Shown: positions 17,430 to 26,579, numbered from the stretch's first letter. The stretch is DNA of 37,496 nucleotides from an uncultured Bacilli bacterium (GCA_934101185.1 CAKOQD010000011.1:1-37496), one strand, 5' to 3'. Numbers and translations: made by a program. Notes: generated by a model from the sequence alone, not told the origin.

Positions 17430-19459
17430 AAAAATACAAATACAATATAAACAATTTAGACTGTGCAAATTGTGCCAGAGAAATCGAAGAACAAATAAAT
17501 AAAAATAAAGACTTTAAAAATGCCGTAGTAAACTTTAACACTAAAAAAATATCATATGAATCAGAAAAAGAATACACGATAAAAGAATTAAATGACATAA
17601 TAAAAAAGATTGAACCAGATGCATTTGTATCCGAAGAAGAAATAAAAATAAAAAAACAATACCATCTAAAAGTACTAATAATAGCTATCATAATTCTCTT
17701 ATCAGGATACTTTCTACAAATACCAAAATACTTAAAAATAATAATGTACATAATATCTTATACATTATTACTTTATAGAACAACTATAAATGCTATAAAA
17801 CTACTAATAAAAAGTAAAACAATAAATGAAAATGCACTAATTACAATCTCTTCACTCGGAGCACTTTTAATCGGTGAAGTAAACGAAGGAGCAATGGTAA
17901 TAACATTATATACAATAGGAAAACTACTTGAAGAAAAAGCAATAAATAACTCAAGAAAATCAATCAAAGACCTAATCGATATAAAACAACCCATTGCTAA
18001 TAAAAAAGAAAACAACCAAATAATAAGCATTCCAGTAGAACAAATAAAAATAAACGATTTACTAGTGGTCAAAAAAGGAGAAAAAATACCAGTAGATTCT
18101 ATAGTAATCAAAGGAACAACATTACTAGACACATCGGCACTAACCGGAGAATCAGAACTAGTAGAAATAAAAGAACAAGACCAAGTCCTATCAGGAAGCA
18201 TTAACCAAGGAAAAATAATAGAAATAAAAGCCCAAAAAACATTCGAAGACTCAACCGTAGCAAAAATACTAGAACTATTAGAAAGCGCAACCGATAAAAA
18301 AACTAAAACAGAAACAACAATATCAAAAATAAGCAAAATATACACACCAACAGTAATAATCTTAGCATTACTAGTAGTATTCCTATTACCATTATTTCAA
18401 ATACCATTCCAAGAATCAATCTATCGTGGACTAACATTTTTAGTAATATCATGCCCATGTGCTATTGCAATATCAGTACCACTATCATACTTTACAGGAA
18501 TCGGAGTATCAAGTAAAAATGGTATCTTAGTAAAAGGAAGCAATTACTTAGATAATCTATCAAACACCAAAAATATTATATTTGATAAAACAGGAACACT
18601 AACAAACGCAACATTCGAAGTAACAGAAATAAAAGTATTAGATAAAAACTATACAAAAGAACAAATAATAGACATTCTAGTAAAAGGAGAATCCCTATCA
18701 AACCATCCAATTGCAACCTCTATAATAAAACTAAAAAAAGACAAAATAAATAATAAAGACATAAAAAACTTTCAAGAAATCGAAGGAAAAGGTATTACAT
18801 TTGAACTAAATAATAAAAAAATAGCAATAGGAAATAAAAAACTATGTAACTGTGAAGAAGAAACAACACTTCATTTAAATATAGATAACAAACACATCGC
18901 ATCAATTACAATAAACGATGGAATAAAACAAGGAGCAAAAAAAACAATAGAGGATTTAAAAAAACTAAATATAAAAACATACATGTTTACCGGAGACAAA
19001 AAACAAATAGCACTAGAAATAGGCAAAAAACTAGATATAGATCAAATAAAATATGAAATGCTTCCAACAGATAAGTTTGAAAACTATGAAGAAGTAGCCA
19101 AAAACCAAGAAATAACAATATTCGTCGGAGACGGTATAAACGATGCTCCAGTACTAAAACGTTCAGACATTGGTATATCAATGGGTAATATTGGAACAGA
19201 CTCAGCAATCGAAGCAAGCGATATAGTCATTATGAAAGATGACCTAGAAAAAATACCATTAGCAATAAATATATCAAAATACACAAAACACATAATAAAA
19301 CAAAACTTAATATTTGCAATCACAGTAAAATTATTAATACTACTACTAAGCATATTTGGGTTAGCAAACATGTGGTTCGCCGTATTCGCAGACACTGGAG
19401 TAACATTATTAACTATAATAAACACTCTAAGAATCATTAAAAAATATCAAAAAAATTAA
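17426..19459 (+). CDS. cadA: P1B-type heavy-metal ATPase (Cd/Zn exporting)
   Basis: A 677-residue metal-exporting P-type ATPase. The N-terminal HMA domain has CANC (Cys13/Cys16); hydrophobic helices follow; TGES is the actuator motif; the membrane metal site is Cys343-Pro-Cys345; phosphorylated Asp387 is in DKTGTLT; the N domain has the HP dipeptide (SNHPIATS) and the P domain GDGINDAP. The CPC motif and the CadC-like partner favour Cd/Zn/Pb; a copper substrate is less likely because the partner is not CueR/CopY-like. Starts within the regulator's stop codon after GGAGG. No terminator is visible; tandem repeats begin almost at the stop codon. Confidence 0.93.
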   Translation: MKKYKYNINNLDCANCAREIEEQINKNKDFKNAVVNFNTKKISYESEKEYTIKELNDIIKKIEPDAFVSEEEIKIKKQYHLKVLIIAIIILLSGYFLQIPKYLKIIMYIISYTLLLYRTTINAIKLLIKSKTINENALITISSLGALLIGEVNEGAMVITLYTIGKLLEEKAINNSRKSIKDLIDIKQPIANKKENNQIISIPVEQIKINDLLVVKKGEKIPVDSIVIKGTTLLDTSALTGESELVEIKEQDQVLSGSINQGKIIEIKAQKTFEDSTVAKILELLESATDKKTKTETTISKISKIYTPTVIILALLVVFLLPLFQIPFQESIYRGLTFLVISCPCAIAISVPLSYFTGIGVSSKNGILVKGSNYLDNLSNTKNIIFDKTGTLTNATFEVTEIKVLDKNYTKEQIIDILVKGESLSNHPIATSIIKLKKDKINNKDIKNFQEIEGKGITFELNNKKIAIGNKKLCNCEEETTLHLNIDNKHIASITINDGIKQGAKKTIEDLKKLNIKTYMFTGDKKQIALEIGKKLDIDQIKYEMLPTDKFENYEEVAKNQEITIFVGDGINDAPVLKRSDIGISMGNIGTDSAIEASDIVIMKDDLEKIPLAINISKYTKHIIKQNLIFAITVKLLILLLSIFGLANMWFAVFADTGVTLLTIINTLRIIKKYQKN

Positions 19460-19551
19460 AAGTCCTATGAAAAACGTGTAAAAAAGAGCAAAAAGTCCTA
19501 TGAAAAACGTGTAAATAGGAGCAAAAAGTCCTATGAAAAACGTGTAAACAC
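19457..19551 (+). repeat. Three tandem copies of a 33-bp repeat
   Basis: The 25-bp block beginning AAAAGTCCTATGAAAAACG is repeated with starts at about 19458, 19491 and 19524, separated by 8-bp linkers (AAAGAGCA, TAGGAGCA types). Each unit contains the tiny frame ATG AAA AAC GTG TAA. Copies are nearly identical across the core. The period is too short for CRISPR. Such triplets occur at ends of IS21-family elements, so a relic end is one explanation (inference). The rest of 19552-19742 holds an inverted repeat and a promoter. Confidence 0.85.
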
Positions 19552-19657
19552 AAAAAATATTTCAAAAATAATCAGATACAATCCTACAACAAAAATAAAA
19601 TCTGTTCCACTATACGCAACATTCGTGATAAAAAATGATTAAGTAAAACAAAAATAC

Positions 19658-19706
19658 AAAGTTTACAATAAAACGACAAGCACAAATGTCAATAATTGTA
19701 AACTTT
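19658..19706. promoter_or_regulatory. Inverted repeat over the -35 of the two-HEPN gene
   Basis: Perfect 12-bp arms (AAAGTTTACAAT at 19658-19669, complement at 19695-19706), 25 bp apart, with an inner GACA/TGTC pair. The right arm covers the -35 hexamer, so this could be an operator or a hairpin in the upstream DNA. Confidence 0.5.
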
Positions 19707-19724
19707 TGTCATATATGGTAAAAT
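19696..19724 (+). promoter_or_regulatory. Promoter of the two-HEPN gene
   Basis: TTGTAA, 17 bp, TAAAAT with upstream TG (TGgTAAAAT); 18 bp before the chosen start codon. Confidence 0.6.
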
Positions 19725-19742
19725 ATAAAAGAGGTGAGACAA

Positions 19743-21425
19743 ATGACAGACATAAACTTTATTGAAAACTACTATCTAGGAACCAAAGCATACACAATAT
19801 TTATGCTTAAAACTCTATACGATGTAGACGAAAAAAACTACATAGAAAATAAAGACTATCAACTATCAGCACAAGTAGGATTCATTGCCAATATTATGCT
19901 ATCAATAAAAGAAGAATTAGTAGAAAACACCGGAAACTTAATATATGAATCAAAACTATATGAAAAAAGATTAGAAGAAACAGTAGAAAACATATCAACA
20001 AAAACAAATAATGGTTATGAGATAGATAACTATACATTTAAAGATGCCCCGACACTAGTAGCAATCCTAAGAAACAAATTAGGCCATGGAGACTTTACAA
20101 TAGATTACAAAACAGGCAAAGTCATTTTACATGTTGAAAATCAAGAAGTGTCAATAAGTGTCGAAAAACTGACAACATTCATAATCAATGCAAGCTATAA
20201 CTTCTTTATGAACACTAAAACAAATGAATATAAAAGAAACTTTATAATATTCAAAAAATTAGAAAAAAATAGAACAAAAAAAATAACCACTGAAGAAGAA
20301 GTAACAAACATAATAAGACAATGTGAAAATATAGAGTTCTCTCTTAAAAGACAAGACGGTAAAGAATTATCACCTTACGAAATAAACTCTTTCAATGAAA
20401 TAGTAGAAATCATAAAAAATAAAGAATGTGACTTCGAACTAATAAAATACTACAAACAACTATTAAAAAATAAAAACTACATAATGAAAGTAGAATACAC
20501 TAGACTAAATAAATATAAAGATATAAATGAACTACTTCCATTAATTAAAAACTCAATACTATCTCAAACAGAATATGACTATAAAAGTCAAGTACTAGCA
20601 ATAGTAAAAGAAACCCAAAGAAAAGTTGATGAAAACTATAACATAACAGATGTAAGAATGGCAAATATTAAAAACTTAATAATATTAAGAGCTATGAAAA
20701 GTACAAGAAGTACTGATATAGAAGATTTAAAAAGAAACATAGCAAATAATTATAAATACCCAATGTACTTTAACTATGACAACTTAGCAACCTCAGTAAT
20801 AAGTAACTTTAATAGCCTTTTTTCAGTCCCATATGATAAACTATATAAAAAAACACCCGAAGAACAAGGATTAGACTTTTCAAAACTAAACCTAAACGCT
20901 TTAAACATCATCCATTTAGAAGTCGAAGAAGATAGACTAAAACCTAAAAAAGACAAAGAAAAACAATTAGAAAAAGAACTAACAAGAGTAGAAACATCCC
21001 TTGAAGAAATAAAAAACAACTTAGCTAAAGTACCAAAGAAAAACACAAAAGCAATCACAGCAATAAATAACAACCTAACAAATAAAAATAATTATCTAAA
21101 TCAAAAAAAACAAGAATTACAAAGTCTAAAACAAGAACTACAAAAATTACAAAACTATTATCAAGATGATGAACTATATATGAAAAATAGATCTATAATT
21201 GCTTCAATAAGAAACTCAATAGCACACGGTACCTATGAAATAATACCAGGACCAACTATCGAAGATGCAAAACTAATATTTACAAACATCTATGAAGGAA
21301 AAATTATCTTAAAAGTAGAAATAACAGTAATAAAGTTTTTAGAAATGATGGATAACAATTTATTAACAATACAACAATATCTAAATGATGAAGAAACTAA
21401 ACAAACTAATCAAAAGGTGATATAA
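19743..21425 (+). CDS. Protein with two HEPN-type RNxxxH motifs, putative ribonuclease
   Basis: A 560-residue protein of no family I can name. It carries two copies of the HEPN RNase signature R-x4-H: RNKLGH (Arg110-His115) and RNSIAH (Arg490-His495). Each sits after a helix, is followed by Gly and then by a similar beta-rich stretch (GDFTIDY..KVILHV and GTYEI..KIILKV), suggesting a duplicated module. Between them lie a long helical region and a Lys/Glu-rich coiled coil at about 400-460. HEPN proteins with this motif cut RNA in toxin, abortive infection and Cas13 systems; here the RNase activity is inferred. The ATG at 19743 follows GAGGTGAG; a GTG at 19734 lies inside that site. It abuts the U32 gene with no gap. 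Confidence 0.7.
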   Translation: MTDINFIENYYLGTKAYTIFMLKTLYDVDEKNYIENKDYQLSAQVGFIANIMLSIKEELVENTGNLIYESKLYEKRLEETVENISTKTNNGYEIDNYTFKDAPTLVAILRNKLGHGDFTIDYKTGKVILHVENQEVSISVEKLTTFIINASYNFFMNTKTNEYKRNFIIFKKLEKNRTKKITTEEEVTNIIRQCENIEFSLKRQDGKELSPYEINSFNEIVEIIKNKECDFELIKYYKQLLKNKNYIMKVEYTRLNKYKDINELLPLIKNSILSQTEYDYKSQVLAIVKETQRKVDENYNITDVRMANIKNLIILRAMKSTRSTDIEDLKRNIANNYKYPMYFNYDNLATSVISNFNSLFSVPYDKLYKKTPEEQGLDFSKLNLNALNIIHLEVEEDRLKPKKDKEKQLEKELTRVETSLEEIKNNLAKVPKKNTKAITAINNNLTNKNNYLNQKKQELQSLKQELQKLQNYYQDDELYMKNRSIIASIRNSIAHGTYEIIPGPTIEDAKLIFTNIYEGKIILKVEITVIKFLEMMDNNLLTIQQYLNDEETKQTNQKVI

Positions 21426-23534
21426 ATGAAAAAAGTAGAACTACTTTCCCCCGCAGGAAATAAAAAGACACTATACTATGCAGTCCATGGCGGATGTGAT
21501 GCAGTATATGTATCAACAACATCATATACTGCTAGAAAATATGCCCAAAACTTCACACTCGAAGAATTAAAACAAGCAGTAAAATATTGCCATCTATATG
21601 GAGTAAAACTATATGTTACAGTAAACACAATTATCTATGAACAAGAAGTAAAAGACTTCATTAAATACATAAAATATCTATACGAAAGTGATGTAGATGC
21701 TTTAATAATGCAAGACTTAGGAATGATAAAACTAGTAAATGAACTATTCCCAGACTTTGAAATCCATTCTTCCACCCAATTTCATACTCACAACGAAGAA
21801 CAAGTAAAACTATTAGAAAGCCTAAACGTAAAAAGAGTAGTACTAGCAAGAGAACTATCCCTACAAGAAATAAATAACATTAAAACTCCATTAGAAAAAG
21901 AAATATTCATTCATGGAGCACTATGTGTATCATACTCAGGACAATGTTACTTCTCATCAAAATTCTTACAAAGAAGTGGAAACCGTGGCGAATGTGCAGG
22001 TATGTGTAGATTGCCATACGAACTATATGAAAAAAATAATAAAATAAAAACAGATGGACAATTCCTTCTAAGTCCTAAAGAACTATGCACAATAGAAAAT
22101 CTAAAAGATATTCTAGATAGCAACATAACATCACTAAAAATCGAAGGAAGAATGAAAAAAGAAGAATACACATACTATGTAACCAAAATATATAAAAAAC
22201 TAATAGAAAAATACTACAATAATGAAGACATGACACCTGAAGAATCAGATTTAAAAACATTAGAACTCCTATACAATAGAAAGTTTACTAAAGGATACTT
22301 AAACAATAATAAAAACAATGAGTTTATAAACACAAAATCTCCTAAACATCAAGGAATAATATTAGGCAAAGTATTAGAAACAACAAAAAATAAAATAAAA
22401 ATAAAACTACAAGAAGAACTAAATCAAAATGATGGAATAAGATTCAGTAACAACGAAGGAATGATTGCCAACTTTATATACAATGAAAAAGACATGTTAA
22501 TAAATCATGCTAATAAAAATCAAATTATATATTTAGATAATAAAATAAATCTAAAAGACAAAGGAATAGTATTAAAAACTCAAGATGATAAACTAATAAA
22601 AGATTTAAAAAACATCAAAGAAAAAAAGATAGATATAAACTATAAAGTAATAGCAAAAATAAATAAACCATTACAAGTAACAATAACAGATGGAATAAAT
22701 ACTATAACAAAAACTATATCAAAAGTAGAACAATCTAAAAACACCCCAACCTTAACACGAGACTTAAAAGAAAAATTATCTAAGATTGGTGAAACACCAT
22801 TCCAAGTTAAAGAAATAGAAAACACAAATAGTATAAGTTTTCTTGTAAGAAATGAAACTCAATTAAAAACATTATTAACAGAAAATGTTAATATCTATAT
22901 TGAAGATGAATCTTTATATAATAAATATAGAAAAGAAAATAAAAATATATATTTAAAAACACCAAGAGTAAATCCAAATCCTAAAAAATATTGCGAGGAA
23001 AATATTCTAGCATCAGAAACAGGAGCAATTTATAAAAATAAAGAAAATAACAATATAGTAAGTGATATATATTTAAATGTTGTAAACAGTAAAACTATAA
23101 ATACTTTAGAAAACTTAAATGTTAAAAGAGTAGGACTATCAGTGGAGCTAAATGAAAATGATTTAAATCACTTATTAAAAGGTTATAAAGAAAAATACAA
23201 AAGAAATCCTAATTTAGAAATATTAGTATATGGAAAACTAGAACTAATGATCATGAAATATTGCCCATTAAATGCATTAATTAATGATGGTAAAAAGCCA
23301 TGTAATTTGTGCAAAAGTTCTAATGAATATAGTCTAAAAGATAGAAATGGTAAAAAACTAAGATTAATAAATAATAATTGCACTACTAAATTAATGGACT
23401 ATCAAGAAATTAATTACATTGATAAGATCCCAAAATTAAAAGAATTAGGAATAACAAACTTTAGAGTAGATTTACTAGACGAAGAACCAAATGAGGTAAA
23501 ACAAATCTTAACAAATATTAAAAATGTGTTATAA
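21426..23534 (+). CDS. Peptidase U32 family protein (RlhA/TrhP-like)
   Basis: A 702-residue U32 protein. The N-terminal TIM-barrel-like U32 domain begins with ELLSPAGN and AVHGGCDAVYVS and contains the cysteine pattern HGALCVSYSGQCYFS ... GECAGMCRLPYEL. A C-terminal DUF3656-like part has a second cysteine group (KYCPLNAL, CNLC). Members are named peptidases or collagenases, but RlhA and TrhP act in hydroxylation of 23S rRNA and of tRNA wobble uridine; the length here is closest to RlhA. Which RNA is modified cannot be decided. Translation follows directly on the HEPN gene, with GGTGATAT as ribosome site. Confidence 0.85.
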   Translation: MKKVELLSPAGNKKTLYYAVHGGCDAVYVSTTSYTARKYAQNFTLEELKQAVKYCHLYGVKLYVTVNTIIYEQEVKDFIKYIKYLYESDVDALIMQDLGMIKLVNELFPDFEIHSSTQFHTHNEEQVKLLESLNVKRVVLARELSLQEINNIKTPLEKEIFIHGALCVSYSGQCYFSSKFLQRSGNRGECAGMCRLPYELYEKNNKIKTDGQFLLSPKELCTIENLKDILDSNITSLKIEGRMKKEEYTYYVTKIYKKLIEKYYNNEDMTPEESDLKTLELLYNRKFTKGYLNNNKNNEFINTKSPKHQGIILGKVLETTKNKIKIKLQEELNQNDGIRFSNNEGMIANFIYNEKDMLINHANKNQIIYLDNKINLKDKGIVLKTQDDKLIKDLKNIKEKKIDINYKVIAKINKPLQVTITDGINTITKTISKVEQSKNTPTLTRDLKEKLSKIGETPFQVKEIENTNSISFLVRNETQLKTLLTENVNIYIEDESLYNKYRKENKNIYLKTPRVNPNPKKYCEENILASETGAIYKNKENNNIVSDIYLNVVNSKTINTLENLNVKRVGLSVELNENDLNHLLKGYKEKYKRNPNLEILVYGKLELMIMKYCPLNALINDGKKPCNLCKSSNEYSLKDRNGKKLRLINNNCTTKLMDYQEINYIDKIPKLKELGITNFRVDLLDEEPNEVKQILTNIKNVL

Positions 23535-23555
23535 TTAATTAAGGAGGATGATAAA

Positions 23556-24302
23556 ATGAAATTGGAAAATAAGGTTGCAATAATAACAGGTAGTACAAAA
23601 GGAATAGGGTATGCGATAGCGGACCTATACTTAAAAGAAGGAGCTAAAGTAGTAGTCACAGGACTAAAAGATGAAGTCCCACAAGCTCTAAAAACACTTG
23701 AAGAGTCACACAAAAGTGAAAATATTCTAGGATTAGAACTTGATGTAACAAGTACAGAAAGCATTAAAAATGTAGTTGAAAAAACTATAGAAAAGTTTGG
23801 TAAAATAGATATCCTAATAAACAACGCTGGAATAACCTCAGCAAAACCATTAATTCAAACAACTGATGAAGAAATGGAAAGAATGTTTCAAATCAATACC
23901 TTCGGAGTATTTAAGTTCATAAGAGAAGTAGCACCATACATGATAGAACAAAAATCAGGTTCAATAATTAATACTAGTTCAATGGTAGCAAACTACGGTG
24001 GTATGATGCAAACACCTTATGCATCATCAAAATTCGCAGTAAATGGTATAACAAAATCATGTGCAAAAGAACTTGGAAGACACAACATTAGAGTAAATGC
24101 CGTAGCCCCAGGAGCAGTAATGACAGATATGACTAAAGACTCCACTGATGAAAAAACAAGAGGTATGCTATCACAACTAACACCATTAGGAAGAATAGCA
24201 AATCCATCTGAATTAGCGGGAGCATATCTATACTTAGGAAGTGATGACTCAACATTTACAAACGGAACAATCATTCAAGTTGACGGAGGAATTGTAATTT
24301 AA
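23556..24302 (+). CDS. fabG: 3-oxoacyl-ACP reductase-like SDR
   Basis: A 248-residue classical SDR: TGSTKGIG at about residues 10-17, NNAG near 90, catalytic Ser (NTSSM) near 141, YASSK (Tyr/Lys) near 153-157, PGAV and the terminal VDGG. It is more FabG-like than the paralogue at 2084 (conserved NNAGIT, ELGRHNIRVNAVAPG), so a role as beta-ketoacyl-ACP reductase is reasonable, although no other fatty acid genes are nearby. It follows the U32 gene by 21 bp with an AAGGAGG site and may be the third gene of that transcript. Confidence 0.85.
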   Translation: MKLENKVAIITGSTKGIGYAIADLYLKEGAKVVVTGLKDEVPQALKTLEESHKSENILGLELDVTSTESIKNVVEKTIEKFGKIDILINNAGITSAKPLIQTTDEEMERMFQINTFGVFKFIREVAPYMIEQKSGSIINTSSMVANYGGMMQTPYASSKFAVNGITKSCAKELGRHNIRVNAVAPGAVMTDMTKDSTDEKTRGMLSQLTPLGRIANPSELAGAYLYLGSDDSTFTNGTIIQVDGGIVI

Positions 24303-24358
24303 GTAAAAAAACTTTATTAAATAAAAATATCGTGGTATACTTATAATAGAGGTGGCCC

Positions 24359-24940
24359 ATGATAAGATACAATGAAGCGGTTGAAGAAACTAATTATAAA
24401 AAAGAACAAAAATATTATAATCTAGAAAAGTATGATTTATTGAACAAACTATCTAATTTTGAAACAAACAATAAGTACATGAAAATAACATTAAAAGATA
24501 GTTTTCCATATCAATTAATAGTATCTAGCAATACAAATGGAGTAGAAAACAGTCTAGTAATAGTCTATGATCAACCTCAAATATTTGAAATGGAAATAAT
24601 ACCTGAAATAATAGTCAGATATAGTATGTGTACTAGTGTAAAAAGTAGTTATTTCGAAGACCAAAACTATTTAGCAATTATGGAAAACGATACTATTCTA
24701 GAACTAAAAGACTTTGATGAAAAAATAATAAACAAACTAGTAGGGCACATAGAAAAAATTCAAGAAATTACAGGTTATGGTGATGACTTCTCATCAAAAC
24801 TACAAGTAGAAGAAGAAAAAGAAAACCTAAGATTTATCAAGAGTAAAACAGGTTCAAGTAATATGCTTTTAATAACCTTAATACTAGTGGCACTTCTTTC
24901 ACTTGCAACAATAATCATAATTTTGTTAAAAAATGCTTGA
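24359..24940 (+). CDS. Hypothetical tail-anchored membrane protein
   Basis: A 193-residue protein with no signal peptide and one hydrophobic segment at the very C-terminus (about residues 168-190, LLITLILVALLSLATIIIIL) followed by only three residues, so it is predicted to be tail-anchored with the body in the cytoplasm. The body mixes helices (1-35, 125-165) and strands (40-115). I recognise no family. AGAGGTGG precedes the ATG, and TGgTATACT at 24333-24341 may be its -10. The tRNA-Ser promoter begins inside the end of this gene. Confidence 0.7.
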   Translation: MIRYNEAVEETNYKKEQKYYNLEKYDLLNKLSNFETNNKYMKITLKDSFPYQLIVSSNTNGVENSLVIVYDQPQIFEMEIIPEIIVRYSMCTSVKSSYFEDQNYLAIMENDTILELKDFDEKIINKLVGHIEKIQEITGYGDDFSSKLQVEEEKENLRFIKSKTGSSNMLLITLILVALLSLATIIIILLKNA

Positions 24941-24965
24941 AAATAATTAAAATATATCATATAAT
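24937..24965 (+). promoter_or_regulatory. Promoter of tRNA-Ser
   Basis: TTGAAA, 17 bp, TATAAT, 27 bp before the mature tRNA 5' end. Confidence 0.7.
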
Positions 24966-24992
24966 AAATATACACTTAAAAAAAGTGTCCTT

Positions 24993-25083
24993 GGAGTGGT
25001 ACTCAAGAGGCTGAAGAGGCGCCCCTGCTAAGGGTGTAGATCGGGTAACTGGTGCGAGGGTTCAAATCCCTCCCGCTCCGCCA
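24993..25083 (+). tRNA. tRNA-Ser(GCU)
   Basis: Acceptor stem GGAGTGG pairs with CCGCTCC; the anticodon loop CTGCTAA (25025-25031) carries anticodon GCT at 25027-25029; a long variable arm typical of serine tRNAs follows; T loop is TTCAAAT; CCA is encoded. It reads AGC/AGU codons. Confidence 0.97.
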
Positions 25084-25095
25084 TATAAAAAAAAC

Positions 25096-25118
25096 AACTC
25101 TTATTAAAGAGTTTTTTT
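25096..25118 (+). terminator. Terminator after tRNA-Ser
   Basis: 7-bp stem AACTCTT / AAGAGTT, ATTA loop, seven T. Confidence 0.85.
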
Positions 25119-25325
25119 GTTGCTTTTTTTACGTTTTTTTATTTTCTCTAAAATCCATTTTATAAATAAATCTATACCAAAAATAGTTGTCTCAAAATTA
25201 TTTGTCTTCTTCAAACATATCACCTTAGTTAACTATTATATAACTTTTTAGAAAAATATACCAGAAATTTCTAATATATTTTAAAATATAATAAAACATT
25301 AAAATAGAATTAGGTAGGTGGTATC

Positions 25326-25511
25326 ATGAATTTTACATTAAAAAAGACAAAAGGAAAAGAAATAGCAATATATAAATCCTTATATATAAAAGAAAACTTA
25401 GTACAAAAAATTGAAGAAATAGCAAAAGAAAATGACACATCATTTAACAATGTCATAATAAGTATGATTGAACATTGCCTAAATGAAGAAAAAGAAGAAG
25501 TAAATAACTAA
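25326..25511 (+). CDS. Small ribbon-helix-helix-like protein
   Basis: A 61-residue protein whose middle fits an Arc/CopG ribbon-helix-helix fold: a basic start, a short strand (IYKSLYI), helix 1 (NLVQKIEEIAKEN) and, after the DTSFNNV turn, helix 2 (IISMIEHCLNEE). Such proteins bind DNA as dimers and often act as repressors or antitoxins. No toxin gene is adjacent, so a stand-alone regulator is more likely. GTAGGTGG precedes the ATG. The gap 25119-25325 before it shows nothing I can identify. Confidence 0.65.
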   Translation: MNFTLKKTKGKEIAIYKSLYIKENLVQKIEEIAKENDTSFNNVIISMIEHCLNEEKEEVNN

Positions 25512-25540
25512 ATATAATAAAAGATTATATTTAGTTATTT
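25502..25540. terminator. Bidirectional terminator between the RHH gene and uvsE
   Basis: 17-bp stem (AAATAACTAAATATAAT and its complement) with loop AAAAG, flanked by A and T runs; it overlaps both 3' ends of the convergent genes. Confidence 0.75.
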
Positions 25541-26476
25541 TACTATAAAAGTAGTATCATCAATAAAAGTATAATCCGTCAAATACTTCAACTGCCTAAT
25601 AAGCCTAAACATAGCCTCATCCTTCATCTTAGCCTCAATCATAACATCAACCCTGTCAGTATAAGGCTTAATAAGCTCAATAAATGAAATAAACTCATTA
25701 ACATTAACAAAATCAGCATGACTTCTCATATCCTTCTTTAACTTACCCTTTGAAGAAGAAAAATGTACCTTAGGAATTATATCACCCCAAGTATCAAAAA
25801 TATCATTTAAATAACAAGTAATATCTTTTTCACAAGGATTACAAACATGATGATGATAATCAAGAACAAAAGGTCTTTTAATAACCTTACAAAGATATAA
25901 GACATCTGAGACATTAAAAACCTTATCATCATTCTCAACTAAAATACTATTCTTAATATCAGAATCGAGTAAATTAAAATTATTAATAAACCTAGTAAGA
26001 GAGTTTTTCTTACCAAAAACACTACTACCAACATGAAGTATAACAAAAGGCTCAATATTCATACTCTTAAGAATATCAACATGATATCTAAGTATTTTAA
26101 AAGTATCATTAACCACCTTTTGATTAGTACTATTAAGAACACTATACTCACTCGGGTGTGCATCAACTCTCATCTTATGCATATTTATAAGATTTCCAAT
26201 ATCCTTATAATAATCATTATACTTATCAATATAATCAAAACTAACATCATCCAAAGTAGCAAGAGGTACTAAATCAGAAGTAATTCTATAAAAATGAATA
26301 TTATTTCTAATATTAAAACATATTATTTTATTAAGCGTTTCTAAGTTATTAACAATAACAGAATCTATTCTTTCTAAATTAGCATTCTTCATATAATTAG
26401 TATAGTTAATACTCTTAAAACTAGTATCATCATATATAGATTTAGAAATAGAAACATAACCCAATCTTACTATCAT
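25535..26476 (-). CDS. uvsE: UV damage endonuclease (UvsE/UVDE family)
   Basis: A 313-residue TIM-barrel endonuclease that nicks DNA 5' of UV photoproducts to start excision repair. Visible family segments: VRLGYVSIS at the N-terminus, FYRITSDLVPLA, MHKMRVDAHPSEY, LHVGSSVFGKKNS, the metal-ligand stretch VENDDK and DYHHHVCNP, and the C-terminal KVHFSSSKG and VMIEAKMKDEA. Length is typical (about 300-320). The ATG at 26476 follows GGGTGA by 5 bp; another in-frame ATG 12 bp upstream overlaps that site. It is convergent with the RHH gene and divergent from the zinc-ribbon gene. Confidence 0.9.
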   Translation of the reverse strand: MIVRLGYVSISKSIYDDTSFKSINYTNYMKNANLERIDSVIVNNLETLNKIICFNIRNNIHFYRITSDLVPLATLDDVSFDYIDKYNDYYKDIGNLINMHKMRVDAHPSEYSVLNSTNQKVVNDTFKILRYHVDILKSMNIEPFVILHVGSSVFGKKNSLTRFINNFNLLDSDIKNSILVENDDKVFNVSDVLYLCKVIKRPFVLDYHHHVCNPCEKDITCYLNDIFDTWGDIIPKVHFSSSKGKLKKDMRSHADFVNVNEFISFIELIKPYTDRVDVMIEAKMKDEAMFRLIRQLKYLTDYTFIDDTTFIVK

Positions 26477-26516
26477 AAAATCACCCATAATTAGTATGAA
26501 TAATTTCTGAAAAATA

Positions 26517-26545
26517 ATGACTTTTATTAATCAGTATGGTATAAT
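26517..26545 (+). promoter_or_regulatory. Promoter of the zinc-ribbon protein gene
   Basis: ATGACT, 17 bp, TATAAT with upstream TG (TGgTATAAT), 34 bp before the start codon. Confidence 0.65.
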
Positions 26546-26579
26546 TTCTTTGATAAAACGAACAAGGTAGGTGAATAAA

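Noticed and set aside
19457..19551. CRISPR array beside a two-HEPN (Cas13-like) gene
   Set aside because: The period is 33 bp with only 8-bp linkers that are themselves alike; there are no unique spacers, and the protein is far shorter than Cas13.
25080..25240. Minus-strand small ORF (possible TTG start near 25215) running into the tRNA complement
   Set aside because: It reads through the terminator and the antisense of tRNA-Ser, giving the typical RSGRDLNPR artefact; only the first 30 codons could be real and there is no further support.
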